Assembly: GCA_023402175.1 (NCBI GenBank)
Contig: JAEXCN010000556.1
Coordinates: forward strand, 1 to 34,794
DNA length: 34,794 nucleotides
From: Pseudomonadota bacterium
GTDB taxonomy: Bacteria > Myxococcota_A > Polyangia > Polyangiales > Polyangiaceae
Reading direction: 5' to 3'
The notes under the pieces were generated by a model. It had not been told where the DNA came from and made no database searches. It worked only from the letters and a program-made list of their open reading frames with translations. The position numbers were made by a program, and so were the translations under genes. Position 1 is the first letter of the stretch. The number at the start of each line of letters is the position of its first letter. This document shows, piece after piece, positions 14,915 to 23,752 of the stretch.

Positions 14915-16320
14915 CGAAGCATTACCCGGTACGCGCATCACGCGTCCTACCCGCCGGATCGCACGGCCTGCCGCTCGTTGCGGTCGTCGGGCGACCGAAC
15001 GTCGGCAAGTCGACGCTCTTCAACCGTCTCGCGCGGCGCCGCCTCGCGATCGTCCACGACGAACCGGGCGTGACGCGCGATCGAAACTACGTCGACGCGT
15101 CCGCCTTCGGTCGTGACTACGTGCTCATCGACACGGGCGGCTTCGATCCCGACAGCGACGACCCGATGAAGTCGGGCATCGCGCGGCATGTCGAGGCGGC
15201 GATCAAGGAGGCCGACGTCGTCGTCTTCATCAGCGACGCCACAGTGCCTCTCACGGGCGCGGATCGCGTCGCCGTAAAGCTCCTTCGCAAGGCGGACAAG
15301 CCCGTCATCTTCGCCGCCAACAAGGCGGACTCGCCGAAGGTCGACGCCGACGCGTTCGAGGTCTACCGCCTCGGTGTCGAGAAGGTCTATCCGATCAGCG
15401 CGCTGCACGGCCGCGGCATCGGCGAGCTCGAGGCGGCGATCGTCGCCGCGATGCCGGCGAAGCGCGCTCCAGAAGCGGACGCCGAGGGGCTCGTCCCGCG
15501 CATCACGATCGCGGGCAAGCCCAACGCGGGCAAGTCGAGCCTCATGAACCGGATCCTCGGCGAGGACCGCATGCTCGTCGACAATCGCCCCGGTACGACG
15601 CGCGACGCGATCGATGCGCTCGTCGAGCGCGACGGCAAGAAGTACATCTTCGTCGACACCGCGGGAGTCCGTCGCAAGGGCAAGGTGACGAAGGCCTCCG
15701 ACGCCATCGAGACGGCGAGCGTCGGCGCCACGATCGGCGCGATGGAGCGCTCGAGCGTCGTCGTGCTGCTCGTCGACGCGAAGGAAGGCGTCGCTGAGCA
15801 GGACGCGAAGATCCTCGGGCTCGCGAACGACCGCGCACGCGGCATGATCATCGCGCTCAACAAGGTCGACCTCCTGTCCAAGAGCGAGCTGGCGAAGGCG
15901 GAAGAGGCGGTGCGCGACAAGATCTCGTTCGCGCCGTTCGTTCCGATCGTTCACGTGAGCGCGAAGACCGGACGCGGCCTTCCGAACCTCTTCTCGACGA
16001 TCGAGAAGGTGAGCACTGCGTTCCACACGCGCGTGCCCACGGGCGAGCTGAATCGCTTCTTCGAAACGGTGCTCCAGACGCGGCCGCCGCCGACCAGCGG
16101 CGGGCGTGCGCCGCGCCTCTACTACATCACGCAGGCCGAGACTTCGCCGCCGCTCTACGTCGTCATCTCGAGCTCGCCGGAGTCGGTGCACTTCTCGTAT
16201 CAGCGGTTCGTCTCGAACCAGCTCCGCAAGCACTTCGGCTTCGAAGGCGTTCCCGTTCGCATCGTCTACCGGGAGAGGCGGCGCGGGAAGAAGAAGGAAT
16301 CGGACGACAGCGACGAGTGA
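14911..16320 (+). CDS. der: GTPase Der (EngA), double G domain
   Basis: 469 aa. Two tandem GTPase domains: first with GRPNVGKST (28-35), DTGG and NKAD; second with GKPNAGKSS (202-210), DTAG, NKVD and SAK. The C-terminal KH-like domain (about 375-455) ends in a Lys/Arg then acidic tail. This is the usual length and order for Der, required for 50S assembly. The start overlaps the era stop (ATGA), so the two ribosome-assembly GTPases are translationally coupled. It converges on the AsmA-like gene with only 19 bp between stop codons, inside an inverted repeat. Confidence 0.97.
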   Translation: MTKHYPVRASRVLPAGSHGLPLVAVVGRPNVGKSTLFNRLARRRLAIVHDEPGVTRDRNYVDASAFGRDYVLIDTGGFDPDSDDPMKSGIARHVEAAIKEADVVVFISDATVPLTGADRVAVKLLRKADKPVIFAANKADSPKVDADAFEVYRLGVEKVYPISALHGRGIGELEAAIVAAMPAKRAPEADAEGLVPRITIAGKPNAGKSSLMNRILGEDRMLVDNRPGTTRDAIDALVERDGKKYIFVDTAGVRRKGKVTKASDAIETASVGATIGAMERSSVVVLLVDAKEGVAEQDAKILGLANDRARGMIIALNKVDLLSKSELAKAEEAVRDKISFAPFVPIVHVSAKTGRGLPNLFSTIEKVSTAFHTRVPTGELNRFFETVLQTRPPPTSGGRAPRLYYITQAETSPPLYVVISSSPESVHFSYQRFVSNQLRKHFGFEGVPVRIVYRERRRGKKKESDDSDE

Positions 16321-16343
16321 CGCTGCGAATGACGCCGCGTCAC
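16317..16343. terminator. Inverted repeat containing both convergent stop codons
   Basis: GTGACGC (16317-16323) and GCGTCAC (16337-16343) are exact reverse complements. The left arm holds the TGA of der and the right arm the TGA of the convergent AsmA-like gene. A nested palindrome TGACGC-C-GCGTCA at 16330-16342 offers an alternative fold. Could serve as a shared, weak bidirectional terminator; no U tract. Confidence 0.4.
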
Positions 16344-19300
16344 CCGATGCGATAGCGAGCTGCGCGATCCTTCTCGCGCTGAGCGAGCGCCTCCCAATCG
16401 GCGGCGTAGGCGCCCAGCGCTCGCCGGAGGATCGCGTCGAGCTCCTTCTCGTGCGGCGGCGGTCGCTCGTCTGAAGGCTCCGGTTCGGGGATCGGATGGC
16501 GACCGAGGAGGTGCTGCGCCTCCTCCACGGCCGACGTGACGAACGCGCTCACGCGGTTGTCCTTCAGGAAGCGTCCGAGCGACTCTGCGATGGCGCCATG
16601 CAGGCGCGGGAGCTCGAGCGGCCCCTCGATGCGGACCGGGAGGACGAGGCGGTCCGTGAGCACGCGCGGCAGCGTGAGGACCTTGCTCGTCCGGAGGTAC
16701 CCCTCCTCAAGCACGACCTCCGCGTGGCCATCGAGCATCCGCTCGCGCGAGAGACCGAGCTCGCCGCGCAGGCTTGCGCCGCGGAGGGCGATCTGCACAT
16801 CGCGCAGGAAGATGCCCCGGTCGGTGCCGACGATCGTCGCGGTGACCGGAGCAGAGGCGTCCTCGTTCGGAGGGCGAAGGCCGTAGCGCGCGAGCGCGGG
16901 GCGCGCGAGATCGAGAGCCGGGAACGTGGCCTCCTCGAGCACGACATCGCCCGCGGCGTGCAGGCTCTCGTCTCGCATGCGGCCGATCACGGATCCGGAG
17001 AGCCGGCCGCGCACGTAGCTGCGAGGCTCGACCCCCGCGATCGCAGGGAGGTCATGCACGGCGACCTGCGAGAACGACACGCGGGCGTTCAGCTCTCCGC
17101 CGCCCGTCAGACCGGACGACGTGATCGTGCCACCGCAGAGCTGCGCGCAGACGTCGCTCCAGGCCGCGCCGTTCCGGTCCACCCGAAGCATTCCGACCGC
17201 GTCCGAGACGACGAGCAGCGCTGTCGGGATCGGCACCGTCAGACGCTCCGAGCGGAACGCTACGAGCGCGCGCGTCCCGTCATCCGGCGACGAGCGAAGG
17301 AGGACGTCGACCTCGACAAACTGACTCGCGTCCCAGCCCTCGACGGCAAGCCGATCCAGCATTCCCGTGACGACCGCGTCCTCGACGGACAGCGTGCCGG
17401 AGCACGTCGAACCGTCGAGCCCGTCGTTCGCAGCGAGCGTGATCCGGAGATCGAGCGAGGTTCGGCTCGTCGTCTCGAGCCTGACGTCGGCGTGGAGCGA
17501 GAGATCACCGCGGAGCCGAAGACGACCGCGCCCGACGAGGCCGCGCGGGATCGCGATCTCCTCGCTCTGTCGCGGTCCGTCGTCGGCAACGATGGGGATC
17601 CACGGGCGGGTCCCTTCGGCGTGAGGCGTCACGACGAGCTGGAGGAGAGCGACGGCTAGCTCCGGCCCGCCCTCTTCGAGATCGAGGTCGAGGAGCACGC
17701 CCAACGGCGATCGCACGGAAGGGATCGTTCCTCGTGCCACGAAACGTCCGCCGTGCGCGCGGAACCTGAGCTCGTCGTACGCGAGCGACGCGCCGTCGAA
17801 CGCGACGTTCGCCGTCACTCCTTCGAGGACGTACGGCGCGACGTCGGGCCGACCTCGAACCTCGAGCACGAGCCGCGGAGCGCCTGCCGTCCCGCGTAGC
17901 CGCATTCCGGTCGGGCCGCGAACGACGTCGAGCGCGACGATCACGTCACCATCGACGGGGACGACGGCGCCGGTCAGTGAACCGGTCGCGAGGACGTCAC
18001 GCGCCGCGACGCCGCCAGCGATGCGCATTGCGCCGTCGGCCGACAGATCGAGCGCGATCTTCGACGACGTCGTCGTGAGCGTGAGCGCCCCGCTGATCCG
18101 GCCCGGCTCGGATGCCTCGGGCGCGTGGGCACCGTTGGCGGGCGCGAGCATGAAGTCGACCGCTGCAGCCGCGTCGTCCGGCACGGCCACCTTCACGCCG
18201 AGCGTGTGAACGACATCGCGTAGGAACGCAGCGTCCACGGCGTGCGCGCGGAGCGTTCCACGCGCCGAAAAGAGATCGCGGAAGTTCGCGTCGAGGTCGA
18301 GGATCACCTTCGACGTCCGCGCGAGCGCGGTGGCACGGACAACGATGCGTTCGTGCTTCACGAACAGCTCGCATCGCGGATCGCGCAGGACGACGGCTGG
18401 AACGAAGCGCGGCCGACCGAGACGGAAGCCGAGCTCGCTCCCGTGAACGCTCCCCTTCACTTCCGGTCGGCGGAGCTCGCCGCCGATGTCGAGCGCGAGC
18501 GCGAGCACGTCCTCCTCACGCGGGATCGCCGCCTTCGGGACGCGGCTTCCGCGGAGTAGGACGGCGGGGCGGACGTGCGCGTCGATGCGTCCGGCAAGCG
18601 CGTGTCCCGTCGGCCCGACTTCGCCGCGCAGGGTCGCGCGGATCGCCTCGGCGGCGACACGCAGCTCGGCGCGTCCGCCTTCGCTCGCGCTCCACGAGAG
18701 CTCGCCGTCGAGCTCTGCATCGAGCGGGACGAAATCCGGGATCGTGATCCCCTTCCCCGCGAGCGCCGACGCTGCATCGAGGAACGGACCGACGCGCGCA
18801 CGTTCGAGAGCGAGCGCCGCCGTCGAGAGCGCGCGTGGAACCAGCGGTCGATCGCGCTCGGCGACGTCATTCGCGTCCGCCGCTTCGAACCGGCCGCTGC
18901 CTGCGAATCGACCGCGGAAGACCTCACCATCGAGCCGCCCGCCTTCGATTCGCCACTCGCTCGACGAGACGAACAGCCGCGCGTGACCGCCCATCGGCTT
19001 CGGCTTCGGGCTGCCCTCGCGCATCGACCAAGTCACGTTGGCGATCGCGAGGTCGCCCGCGATCCATGCGGACTCTTCCGGCTCCGGCGAAGAAGTGAAC
19101 GAGACCTCCGCACGGAACGAATGAGCCGCGTCACCGAAGCCGAGCACCCCGCTGAACGCATGCAGCCGCACCTCCGGCAGCCCGGCGCGGCCGAGCGCGG
19201 TGATCGCGGCCGTTGCGCGGTCGAGCAAGAGGAGCCCGCTCGGTCCGATCGGGACCTTCACGCCGTCGAGGTGGACGAGGGATCCGTCCGTCGTGACGTG

Positions 19301-19414
19301 GGCGACGTCTGCAGCGGGGCCGATGCGGTCGCGCAGCCACTCGCGGATCGTCGGGAGCCCGAGATCGAGCAGCGCGTTCGCAAGGCTCCCGAACAGGCGC
19401 GCGACGGGATTCAC
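16340..19414 (-). CDS. AsmA/TamB-like giant repeat protein without obvious membrane anchor
   Basis: 1024 aa from a GTG at 19414; a TGA two codons upstream excludes a longer form. GAGG lies 7-8 nt before it. Almost the whole length consists of short beta-strand units with phrases such as LRGEVG, LRGTAGAPRLVLEV, VRGRLSGSVIG and LRGELGLSRERMLDGHAEVVLEEGYLRTSKV, the pattern of the AsmA/YhdP/TamB superfamily, whose members form lipid-conducting grooves between the two membranes. Unusually, I see no signal peptide or transmembrane helix at the N-terminus (NPVARLFGSLANALLDLGL is only amphipathic). The C-terminus is charged and Pro-rich. It follows the ArsA-like ATPase by 46 bp, with its ribosome binding site inside a small hairpin. 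Function inferred from fold only. Confidence 0.7.
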   Translation of the reverse strand: MNPVARLFGSLANALLDLGLPTIREWLRDRIGPAADVAHVTTDGSLVHLDGVKVPIGPSGLLLLDRATAAITALGRAGLPEVRLHAFSGVLGFGDAAHSFRAEVSFTSSPEPEESAWIAGDLAIANVTWSMREGSPKPKPMGGHARLFVSSSEWRIEGGRLDGEVFRGRFAGSGRFEAADANDVAERDRPLVPRALSTAALALERARVGPFLDAASALAGKGITIPDFVPLDAELDGELSWSASEGGRAELRVAAEAIRATLRGEVGPTGHALAGRIDAHVRPAVLLRGSRVPKAAIPREEDVLALALDIGGELRRPEVKGSVHGSELGFRLGRPRFVPAVVLRDPRCELFVKHERIVVRATALARTSKVILDLDANFRDLFSARGTLRAHAVDAAFLRDVVHTLGVKVAVPDDAAAAVDFMLAPANGAHAPEASEPGRISGALTLTTTSSKIALDLSADGAMRIAGGVAARDVLATGSLTGAVVPVDGDVIVALDVVRGPTGMRLRGTAGAPRLVLEVRGRPDVAPYVLEGVTANVAFDGASLAYDELRFRAHGGRFVARGTIPSVRSPLGVLLDLDLEEGGPELAVALLQLVVTPHAEGTRPWIPIVADDGPRQSEEIAIPRGLVGRGRLRLRGDLSLHADVRLETTSRTSLDLRITLAANDGLDGSTCSGTLSVEDAVVTGMLDRLAVEGWDASQFVEVDVLLRSSPDDGTRALVAFRSERLTVPIPTALLVVSDAVGMLRVDRNGAAWSDVCAQLCGGTITSSGLTGGGELNARVSFSQVAVHDLPAIAGVEPRSYVRGRLSGSVIGRMRDESLHAAGDVVLEEATFPALDLARPALARYGLRPPNEDASAPVTATIVGTDRGIFLRDVQIALRGASLRGELGLSRERMLDGHAEVVLEEGYLRTSKVLTLPRVLTDRLVLPVRIEGPLELPRLHGAIAESLGRFLKDNRVSAFVTSAVEEAQHLLGRHPIPEPEPSDERPPPHEKELDAILRRALGAYAADWEALAQREKDRAARYRIG

Positions 19415-19418
19415 GCAT

Positions 19419-19435
19419 CACCTCGCATCGAGGTG
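19419..19435 (-). promoter_or_regulatory. Hairpin sequestering the ribosome binding site of the AsmA-like gene
   Basis: CACCTCG-CAT-CGAGGTG, perfect 7-bp arms. In the minus-strand RNA one arm contains the GAGGTGA ribosome binding site, 6-7 nt before the GTG at 19414. It lies in the 46-nt gap after the ATPase gene, suggesting dependence on translation from upstream or on an RNA-binding factor. Confidence 0.45.
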
Positions 19436-19460
19436 AGCGCGCCGCCCGCCCCCCGCTCGG

Positions 19461-20618
19461 TCACACGCCTCCGGACATGAGCACGTCGGAGAGCCTCGCC
19501 AGTAGCGCGATGTCGTGAACGTCGGTCTCGAGCTCGGCGACGCGGATGGTCGGCATTCCCACGGTGCTCGTCTCGAGCGCGCGGATGTTGGCAGCATCGA
19601 GCGATGCGAGCCGTGCTGCATCGCCGTGTGCCTGGACGAGCCTCGGCGCGGCGTCTTCCTCGAGCGTCACGCCACGTGCAGCGAGCGCTTGCTGCGCGTC
19701 GGCCTCCGTCACGCCGCGATCGGCGAACGGCGGCGTGACATGAAAGCGGTTCACGACGAGCGCGCCGCGCGGCATGTTCGCCTGCTCGAGGCGCTCGGCG
19801 AAGTAGAGCGCCTCCTTGATCGCAGGAGGTGTGGGGCTCGTGACGAGGACGAACGCGATGTCGTCACCGCGGAGCGTCTGCTCGACGCGGGCCGCGCGCT
19901 CCTTGAAGCCGCCGAACAGATCGTTCAGCTCCGAGATGAACTCGGACATCGCCTCGAGGAAGCCGCCGCCCGTGATCTTGCCGATGCCCCGGAGCACCGC
20001 CGCGGCGCTCTTCGCGATGATGTTCAGCGAGAACTTGCCGCTGCTCTGGAACGCCTCGACGAACCACTTCATCGTCGCCGAATCGAGCGCCTCGATGAGC
20101 CGCTCCGGCGCATCGAGGAAGTCGAGGGCATTCGCCGTCGGCGGCGTGTCGAGGATGACGAGGTCGTAGCGCGGGTCGTCCTTCACGGCGACCAGCTTCT
20201 CCATCGCCATGTACTCCTGCGTCCCGGCGAGCGACGTCGACACGTACTGATACAGCTTGTTGGACAGGAGCTTGTCGGCCTTCGCCTGCGTCGAGGAGTA
20301 CTTGATCACGAGCTCGTCGAAGGTGCGCTTCGTGTCGAGCATCATGGCGGTGAGGCTTCCCTTCATCGGGACGCCGGCCGCCTCGAAGCGCCCGTTGTCG
20401 ACCGTCACCGCTTCCGAGCGCATCTCACCGATGCCGAGGCTCTCGGCCAGTCGCTTCGCCGGATCGATCGTGAGGCAGAGGACCCGCTTGCCGCGTCGTG
20501 CCGCAGCGACGCCGAGCGCAGCGGCGGTGGTCGTCTTGCCGACGCCGCCGGCCCCCACGGTCACGAGCACGCGACGTGTATCGACGAGCGCTGAGAGCGC
20601 GTCCGACGAGGCATTCAT
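19461..20618 (-). CDS. ArsA/Get3-like single-domain ATPase
   Basis: 385 aa. The P-loop is VTVGAGGVGKTTTAAA (19-34); switch I-like CLTIDPAKRLAESLG, switch II DTPPTANALDFLDAP, and the C-terminal LVVNRF and RVAELETDV are all characteristic of ArsA/Get3-type SIMIBI ATPases. The position of the signature lysine (GKGGVGKT in Get3) is Ala23, as in several actinobacterial and other bacterial ArsA-like proteins, so activation differs from canonical ArsA. No Cys triad for arsenite is visible. Its gene sits 46 bp ahead of the AsmA-like gene and 125 bp after dnaB. I infer a role in protein or lipid targeting rather than arsenic efflux. Confidence 0.85.
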   Translation of the reverse strand: MNASSDALSALVDTRRVLVTVGAGGVGKTTTAAALGVAAARRGKRVLCLTIDPAKRLAESLGIGEMRSEAVTVDNGRFEAAGVPMKGSLTAMMLDTKRTFDELVIKYSSTQAKADKLLSNKLYQYVSTSLAGTQEYMAMEKLVAVKDDPRYDLVILDTPPTANALDFLDAPERLIEALDSATMKWFVEAFQSSGKFSLNIIAKSAAAVLRGIGKITGGGFLEAMSEFISELNDLFGGFKERAARVEQTLRGDDIAFVLVTSPTPPAIKEALYFAERLEQANMPRGALVVNRFHVTPPFADRGVTEADAQQALAARGVTLEEDAAPRLVQAHGDAARLASLDAANIRALETSTVGMPTIRVAELETDVHDIALLARLSDVLMSGGV

Positions 20619-20742
20619 CGAAGCCCCGCTTCTACCACGTCTGGCGCCCCGCCGGGGCGGTCGTGCTCGGTACGGTTGCGCTCGATCGCCTCGTCGCGTT
20701 CGCCGCGCGGCTTGCTCCTTCGGCGCTGGGGGAATCGCTCGC

Positions 20743-22221
20743 TCAGCCGCCGCCCGGGTCGTCCTCGAACTCGCCGTCGGCGAGGTTGTCGAACCGCGTC
20801 CACTGCTTGTCGAAGCGGACCTTCACGGTGCCCGTCGGGCCGTTGCGCTGCTTCGCGACGATGAGCTCCGCGACGCCCTGCTCGGGCGTGTCCGGGTTGT
20901 AGTAGTCGTCGCGGTAGATGAAGATGATGTTGTCTGCGTCCTGCTCGATCGCGCCCGATTCACGGAGGTCGCTGATCATCGGGCGCTTCGACTTGTCGCT
21001 GCGCTGCTCGACGGCGCGATTCAGCTGAGAGAGCGCGATCACGGGCAGCTCGAGCTCCTTCGCGAGCGCCTTCAGGCCTCGGGAGATCTCGCTGATCTCC
21101 TGCTCGCGTGAGGTGACGCCGTCGCGCCCCTTCATCAGCTGGAGGTAGTCGATGATCACGCATCCGAGCTTGCGGATCTTCTTCCCGTTGTCGTCGCGTT
21201 GATCGTACTCCGCCTGGATGCGGCGCACCTTCGACCGCAGCTCGAGGAGCGAGAGGCCGGGCGAGTCGTCGATCCAGATCGGCAGCCCGCCGAGCGCGCT
21301 CGCCGCCATCGTCAGCTTGTTCCAGTCCTGCGGGCCAAGGAAGCCCGTACGCATCTTGCTGACGTCGACCCGCGCTTCGGAGCACACGAGACGGTTCGCG
21401 AGCTGCTCGCGCGGCATTTCGAGCGAGAAGATCGCGCAGCCGACGCCGGGCTCGTCCCAGCGCTGGCTCGGATCGTTCGCGAGCTCGTTGTGCTTCGGCT
21501 TGGCGATGTTCGACGCGAGGTTGAGGACGAAGCTCGTCTTGCCCATGCCGGGGCGCGCCGCGACGATCGTGAGGTCGCCCTCGTGAAGGCCCGCGGTCTG
21601 GCGATCGAAGCGATCGAAGCCCGTCGACACGCCGGTGATTCGATCGCCGCGGGCGACGGCGTCGTTCAGCTTCGCGAACGCCTTCTTCATGACGTCGATC
21701 AGCTTCTCGACGCTCTGCTTCGAAGACGTTCGGGCGATGTTGTAGATGGTCTGCTCGGCGTTATCGATGAACGCCTGCGGCTCGCCGTAGTCGCCGTAGC
21801 CCTGCGCCGAGACGCGCTGGCACGCGAGGATCAGCTGCCGGATGCGGTACTTCTCATGGATGATCCGCCCGTACGACGCGATGTTCGAGACGACAGGCGC
21901 CGCGTCGAGGATCTGACCGAGGTACGGCATGCCGCCGACCTGCGCGAGGCGCTGACGGTCTTTGAGGAAGCTCGCGACCTGGACGACGTCGACGGGCGTT
22001 CCGTGCGAGCGGAGCTCGAGGCAGGCTTCGTAGATCCGGCGATGCGCCTCGGAATAGAAGTACTCCGGCTTCAGCTCGACGACCTTGTCGAGCGCCGACG
22101 GGTCGAGCATCGCGGCCGAGAGGACGGCCGCTTCGGCGTCGAGATCGTGCGGCGGCACCCGCCCTTCGATCGTCGGCGGGTTCTCCGGCTCTTTCGCACG
22201 CTTTTCCCACTTCTTCTCCAC
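20743..22221 (-). CDS. dnaB: Replicative DNA helicase DnaB
   Basis: 492 aa from a GTG at 22221, chosen because GGAGG lies 8 nt upstream and no in-frame ATG precedes the conserved N-terminal domain (PPHDLDAEAAVLSAAMLD, 23-40). The N-terminal collar domain, linker helix and RecA-like motor are complete: Walker A ARPGMGKTS (222-230), CAIFSLEMPREQLANRL, Walker B CVIIDYLQLM, and the arginine-finger segment RDDYYNPDT. Residues 241-257 are a charged insertion (KPKHNELANDPSQRW) not seen in most DnaB proteins. The acidic/glycine tail ends EDDPGGG. It unwinds DNA ahead of the replisome as a hexamer. Confidence 0.97.
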   Translation of the reverse strand: MEKKWEKRAKEPENPPTIEGRVPPHDLDAEAAVLSAAMLDPSALDKVVELKPEYFYSEAHRRIYEACLELRSHGTPVDVVQVASFLKDRQRLAQVGGMPYLGQILDAAPVVSNIASYGRIIHEKYRIRQLILACQRVSAQGYGDYGEPQAFIDNAEQTIYNIARTSSKQSVEKLIDVMKKAFAKLNDAVARGDRITGVSTGFDRFDRQTAGLHEGDLTIVAARPGMGKTSFVLNLASNIAKPKHNELANDPSQRWDEPGVGCAIFSLEMPREQLANRLVCSEARVDVSKMRTGFLGPQDWNKLTMAASALGGLPIWIDDSPGLSLLELRSKVRRIQAEYDQRDDNGKKIRKLGCVIIDYLQLMKGRDGVTSREQEISEISRGLKALAKELELPVIALSQLNRAVEQRSDKSKRPMISDLRESGAIEQDADNIIFIYRDDYYNPDTPEQGVAELIVAKQRNGPTGTVKVRFDKQWTRFDNLADGEFEDDPGGG

Positions 22222-22303
22222 AGACCGAACCTCCGAAATGGGCGACGCCCCGACCGATGTTCGTCCGGTCGAGGCGCTTCGTTGCGCGCAAAACGTCAGC
22301 GCA

Positions 22304-22333
22304 TCGATAACCGTCGTCCGTCCGGTCCGTCAA
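22304..22333 (-). promoter_or_regulatory. Candidate dnaB promoter
   Basis: Minus-strand TTGACG (22328-22333), an 18-bp spacer and TATCGA (22304-22309). The predicted start near 22297 gives a leader of about 75 nt ending in GGAGG before the GTG. The -35 matches consensus at five of six positions; the -10 is weak. Confidence 0.45.
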
Positions 22334-22364
22334 GGTCGCCCGGCGAGCGAGCGCCGCCTCGTGG

Positions 22365-22404
22365 CGCGTAGCCGCGTAGCCGCGTGGCCCGATGAGCTTA
22401 TAGT
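22365..22404 (+). promoter_or_regulatory. Three 8-bp tandem repeats and -10 element before PQQ-propeller gene
   Basis: CGCGTAGC, CGCGTAGC and CGCGTGGC occupy 22365-22388. TATAGT at 22399-22404 matches the -10 consensus at five of six positions; initiation 7 nt later would coincide with the base before the ATG at 22412. No Shine-Dalgarno is present, so a leaderless message is likely. No good -35 is visible, and the repeats lie where an activator might bind. Confidence 0.45.
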
Positions 22405-22411
22405 ACGCGCG

Positions 22412-23701
22412 ATGCCTCGTCGTAACGCGCGTGCGCTCGCTTTCGGGTTCCTTCCGTTGTTCATGGTCGGCTGTGGATCTCCGAGCCCGCCGTCTGCACC
22501 TGCCTCCGTCGACCTGCCGATTGGGAAAGGCGCCTCGACGCGGACCGCATGCGTCGACCCGAAGCTCGACCCCGCGACGGAACGAGAGCGTGGGATCGAT
22601 GCGTTACTCGGCGATCGCGCGCAGGAAGCCATCGAGCTCCTCGACGCGGCTCTGAAGAAGAACCCGAACGATCACGCGGCCGAGGCCTTCCGCAGAGGAG
22701 CGGCCGCCAAGCTCGAGGAGAGCCGCGCGTCCGCGAGCGCAGCGCCCGCCCCACGCGTTGCGCTCCAGCCGATTCCGCTCGTCCGCACGCAGGTTCGTGC
22801 GGTCGACGGCGTGCCCTCGAGGAAGGTGCACCTCGAAAAGGAGTCGGAGAAGAAGAACGCGATCACGGACACGGCCGAATGGGCGGCCAAGAACGAACTC
22901 CGGCCGGTCGTTCATCACGGCCTGAGCAAGGAGCTTCCGCCTCACGTGGCGCCGGCTCTCGGCAAACAGCGGCTCGAGACGGCCTTCGTCCACGCCGATC
23001 ACGCCGTGGGCGTCTACGGCGACACGATGCTGATCACCAGCGAGGGACGCGGCTCGGCCGCCTTCGACCTCACGAGCGCCCTCACGCGCGCGGCGCGCCC
23101 GTTCGAGGTGATGTTCGCTCAGCTCGTCGGCACTACCCTCGTCGTCGAGCTTGCGTACAACGGCTACGCGAGGGACTCGGGCGGCAAGAACGGCTATCTC
23201 GCTGCCTACGACGCCAAGACGGGCGAGCTCCTGTGGGTCTCCGATCCGCTGACGGGCAACGCGCGCGAGGCGCTCGTCAGCGGGGGTTCGATCGTGACCG
23301 GCTACGGATTCACCGCCGAGCCCGACTTCGTCTTCGTCCTCGATCTCGCGACGGGCAAGGCCGAGCAGAAGATCCCCGTGAAGAGCGGCCCCGAGCTGAT
23401 GCGCCTGAAGGGCGATCTCCTGTTCGTCCGAACCTACGACACCGACTACGTCTTCAAGAGCACGACGGGCTTTCCCCCTGCCCTGCCTCCGGCGTTCCCG
23501 AACGGCCCCGCGCTCGCGGCATCTGCGGCGCCACCCATCGACGCCGAGACGCGCTGCTGGGTCCGCCGCGCCACCTCCTCGATGCTCGCGAGCGACGCCG
23601 CCGGCATCCACGAAGCCGCCGAGCGCCTGAAGCCTCTCTCTCGTGACCGGACGCTCGACAGCGTGCTGCGCGACGCAGAGCAGAAAGCCGACGCTCGCTG
23701 A
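22412..23701 (+). CDS. Lipoprotein with TPR-like N-terminus and PQQ-type beta-propeller
   Basis: 429 aa from ATG 22412. A signal peptide ends in LFMVGC with Cys21 lipidated. Residues about 50-100 (ERERGIDALLGDRAQEAIELLDAALKKNPNDHAAEAFRRGA) form one TPR-like unit. The second half has strand repeats such as YLAAYDAKTGELLWVSDPLTG and FVFVLDLATGKAEQKIPV, the signature of PQQ/BamB-like propellers that act as protein scaffolds without a cofactor. A Cys lies near residue 382. It is divergent from dnaB, with 190 bp between. Probably an outer-membrane protein-interaction component; specific role unknown. Confidence 0.75.
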   Translation: MPRRNARALAFGFLPLFMVGCGSPSPPSAPASVDLPIGKGASTRTACVDPKLDPATERERGIDALLGDRAQEAIELLDAALKKNPNDHAAEAFRRGAAAKLEESRASASAAPAPRVALQPIPLVRTQVRAVDGVPSRKVHLEKESEKKNAITDTAEWAAKNELRPVVHHGLSKELPPHVAPALGKQRLETAFVHADHAVGVYGDTMLITSEGRGSAAFDLTSALTRAARPFEVMFAQLVGTTLVVELAYNGYARDSGGKNGYLAAYDAKTGELLWVSDPLTGNAREALVSGGSIVTGYGFTAEPDFVFVLDLATGKAEQKIPVKSGPELMRLKGDLLFVRTYDTDYVFKSTTGFPPALPPAFPNGPALAASAAPPIDAETRCWVRRATSSMLASDAAGIHEAAERLKPLSRDRTLDSVLRDAEQKADAR

Positions 23702-23752
23702 AGAGCGCAGCGATCGCCGCGCTGGTCGAGCGCCGCGCACGCGGGCTGGTGT

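Noticed and set aside
19461..20618. Arsenite efflux ATPase ArsA
   Set aside because: Single-domain, no arsenite-binding Cys set visible, no arsB or arsD nearby; the ArsR-family gene at 9752 also lacks Cys, so there is no arsenic operon here.
22282..22291. TTGCGCGCAA palindrome near dnaB as an origin-type or DnaA site
   Set aside because: It does not match a DnaA box, and no cluster, AT-rich region or dnaA gene is nearby.
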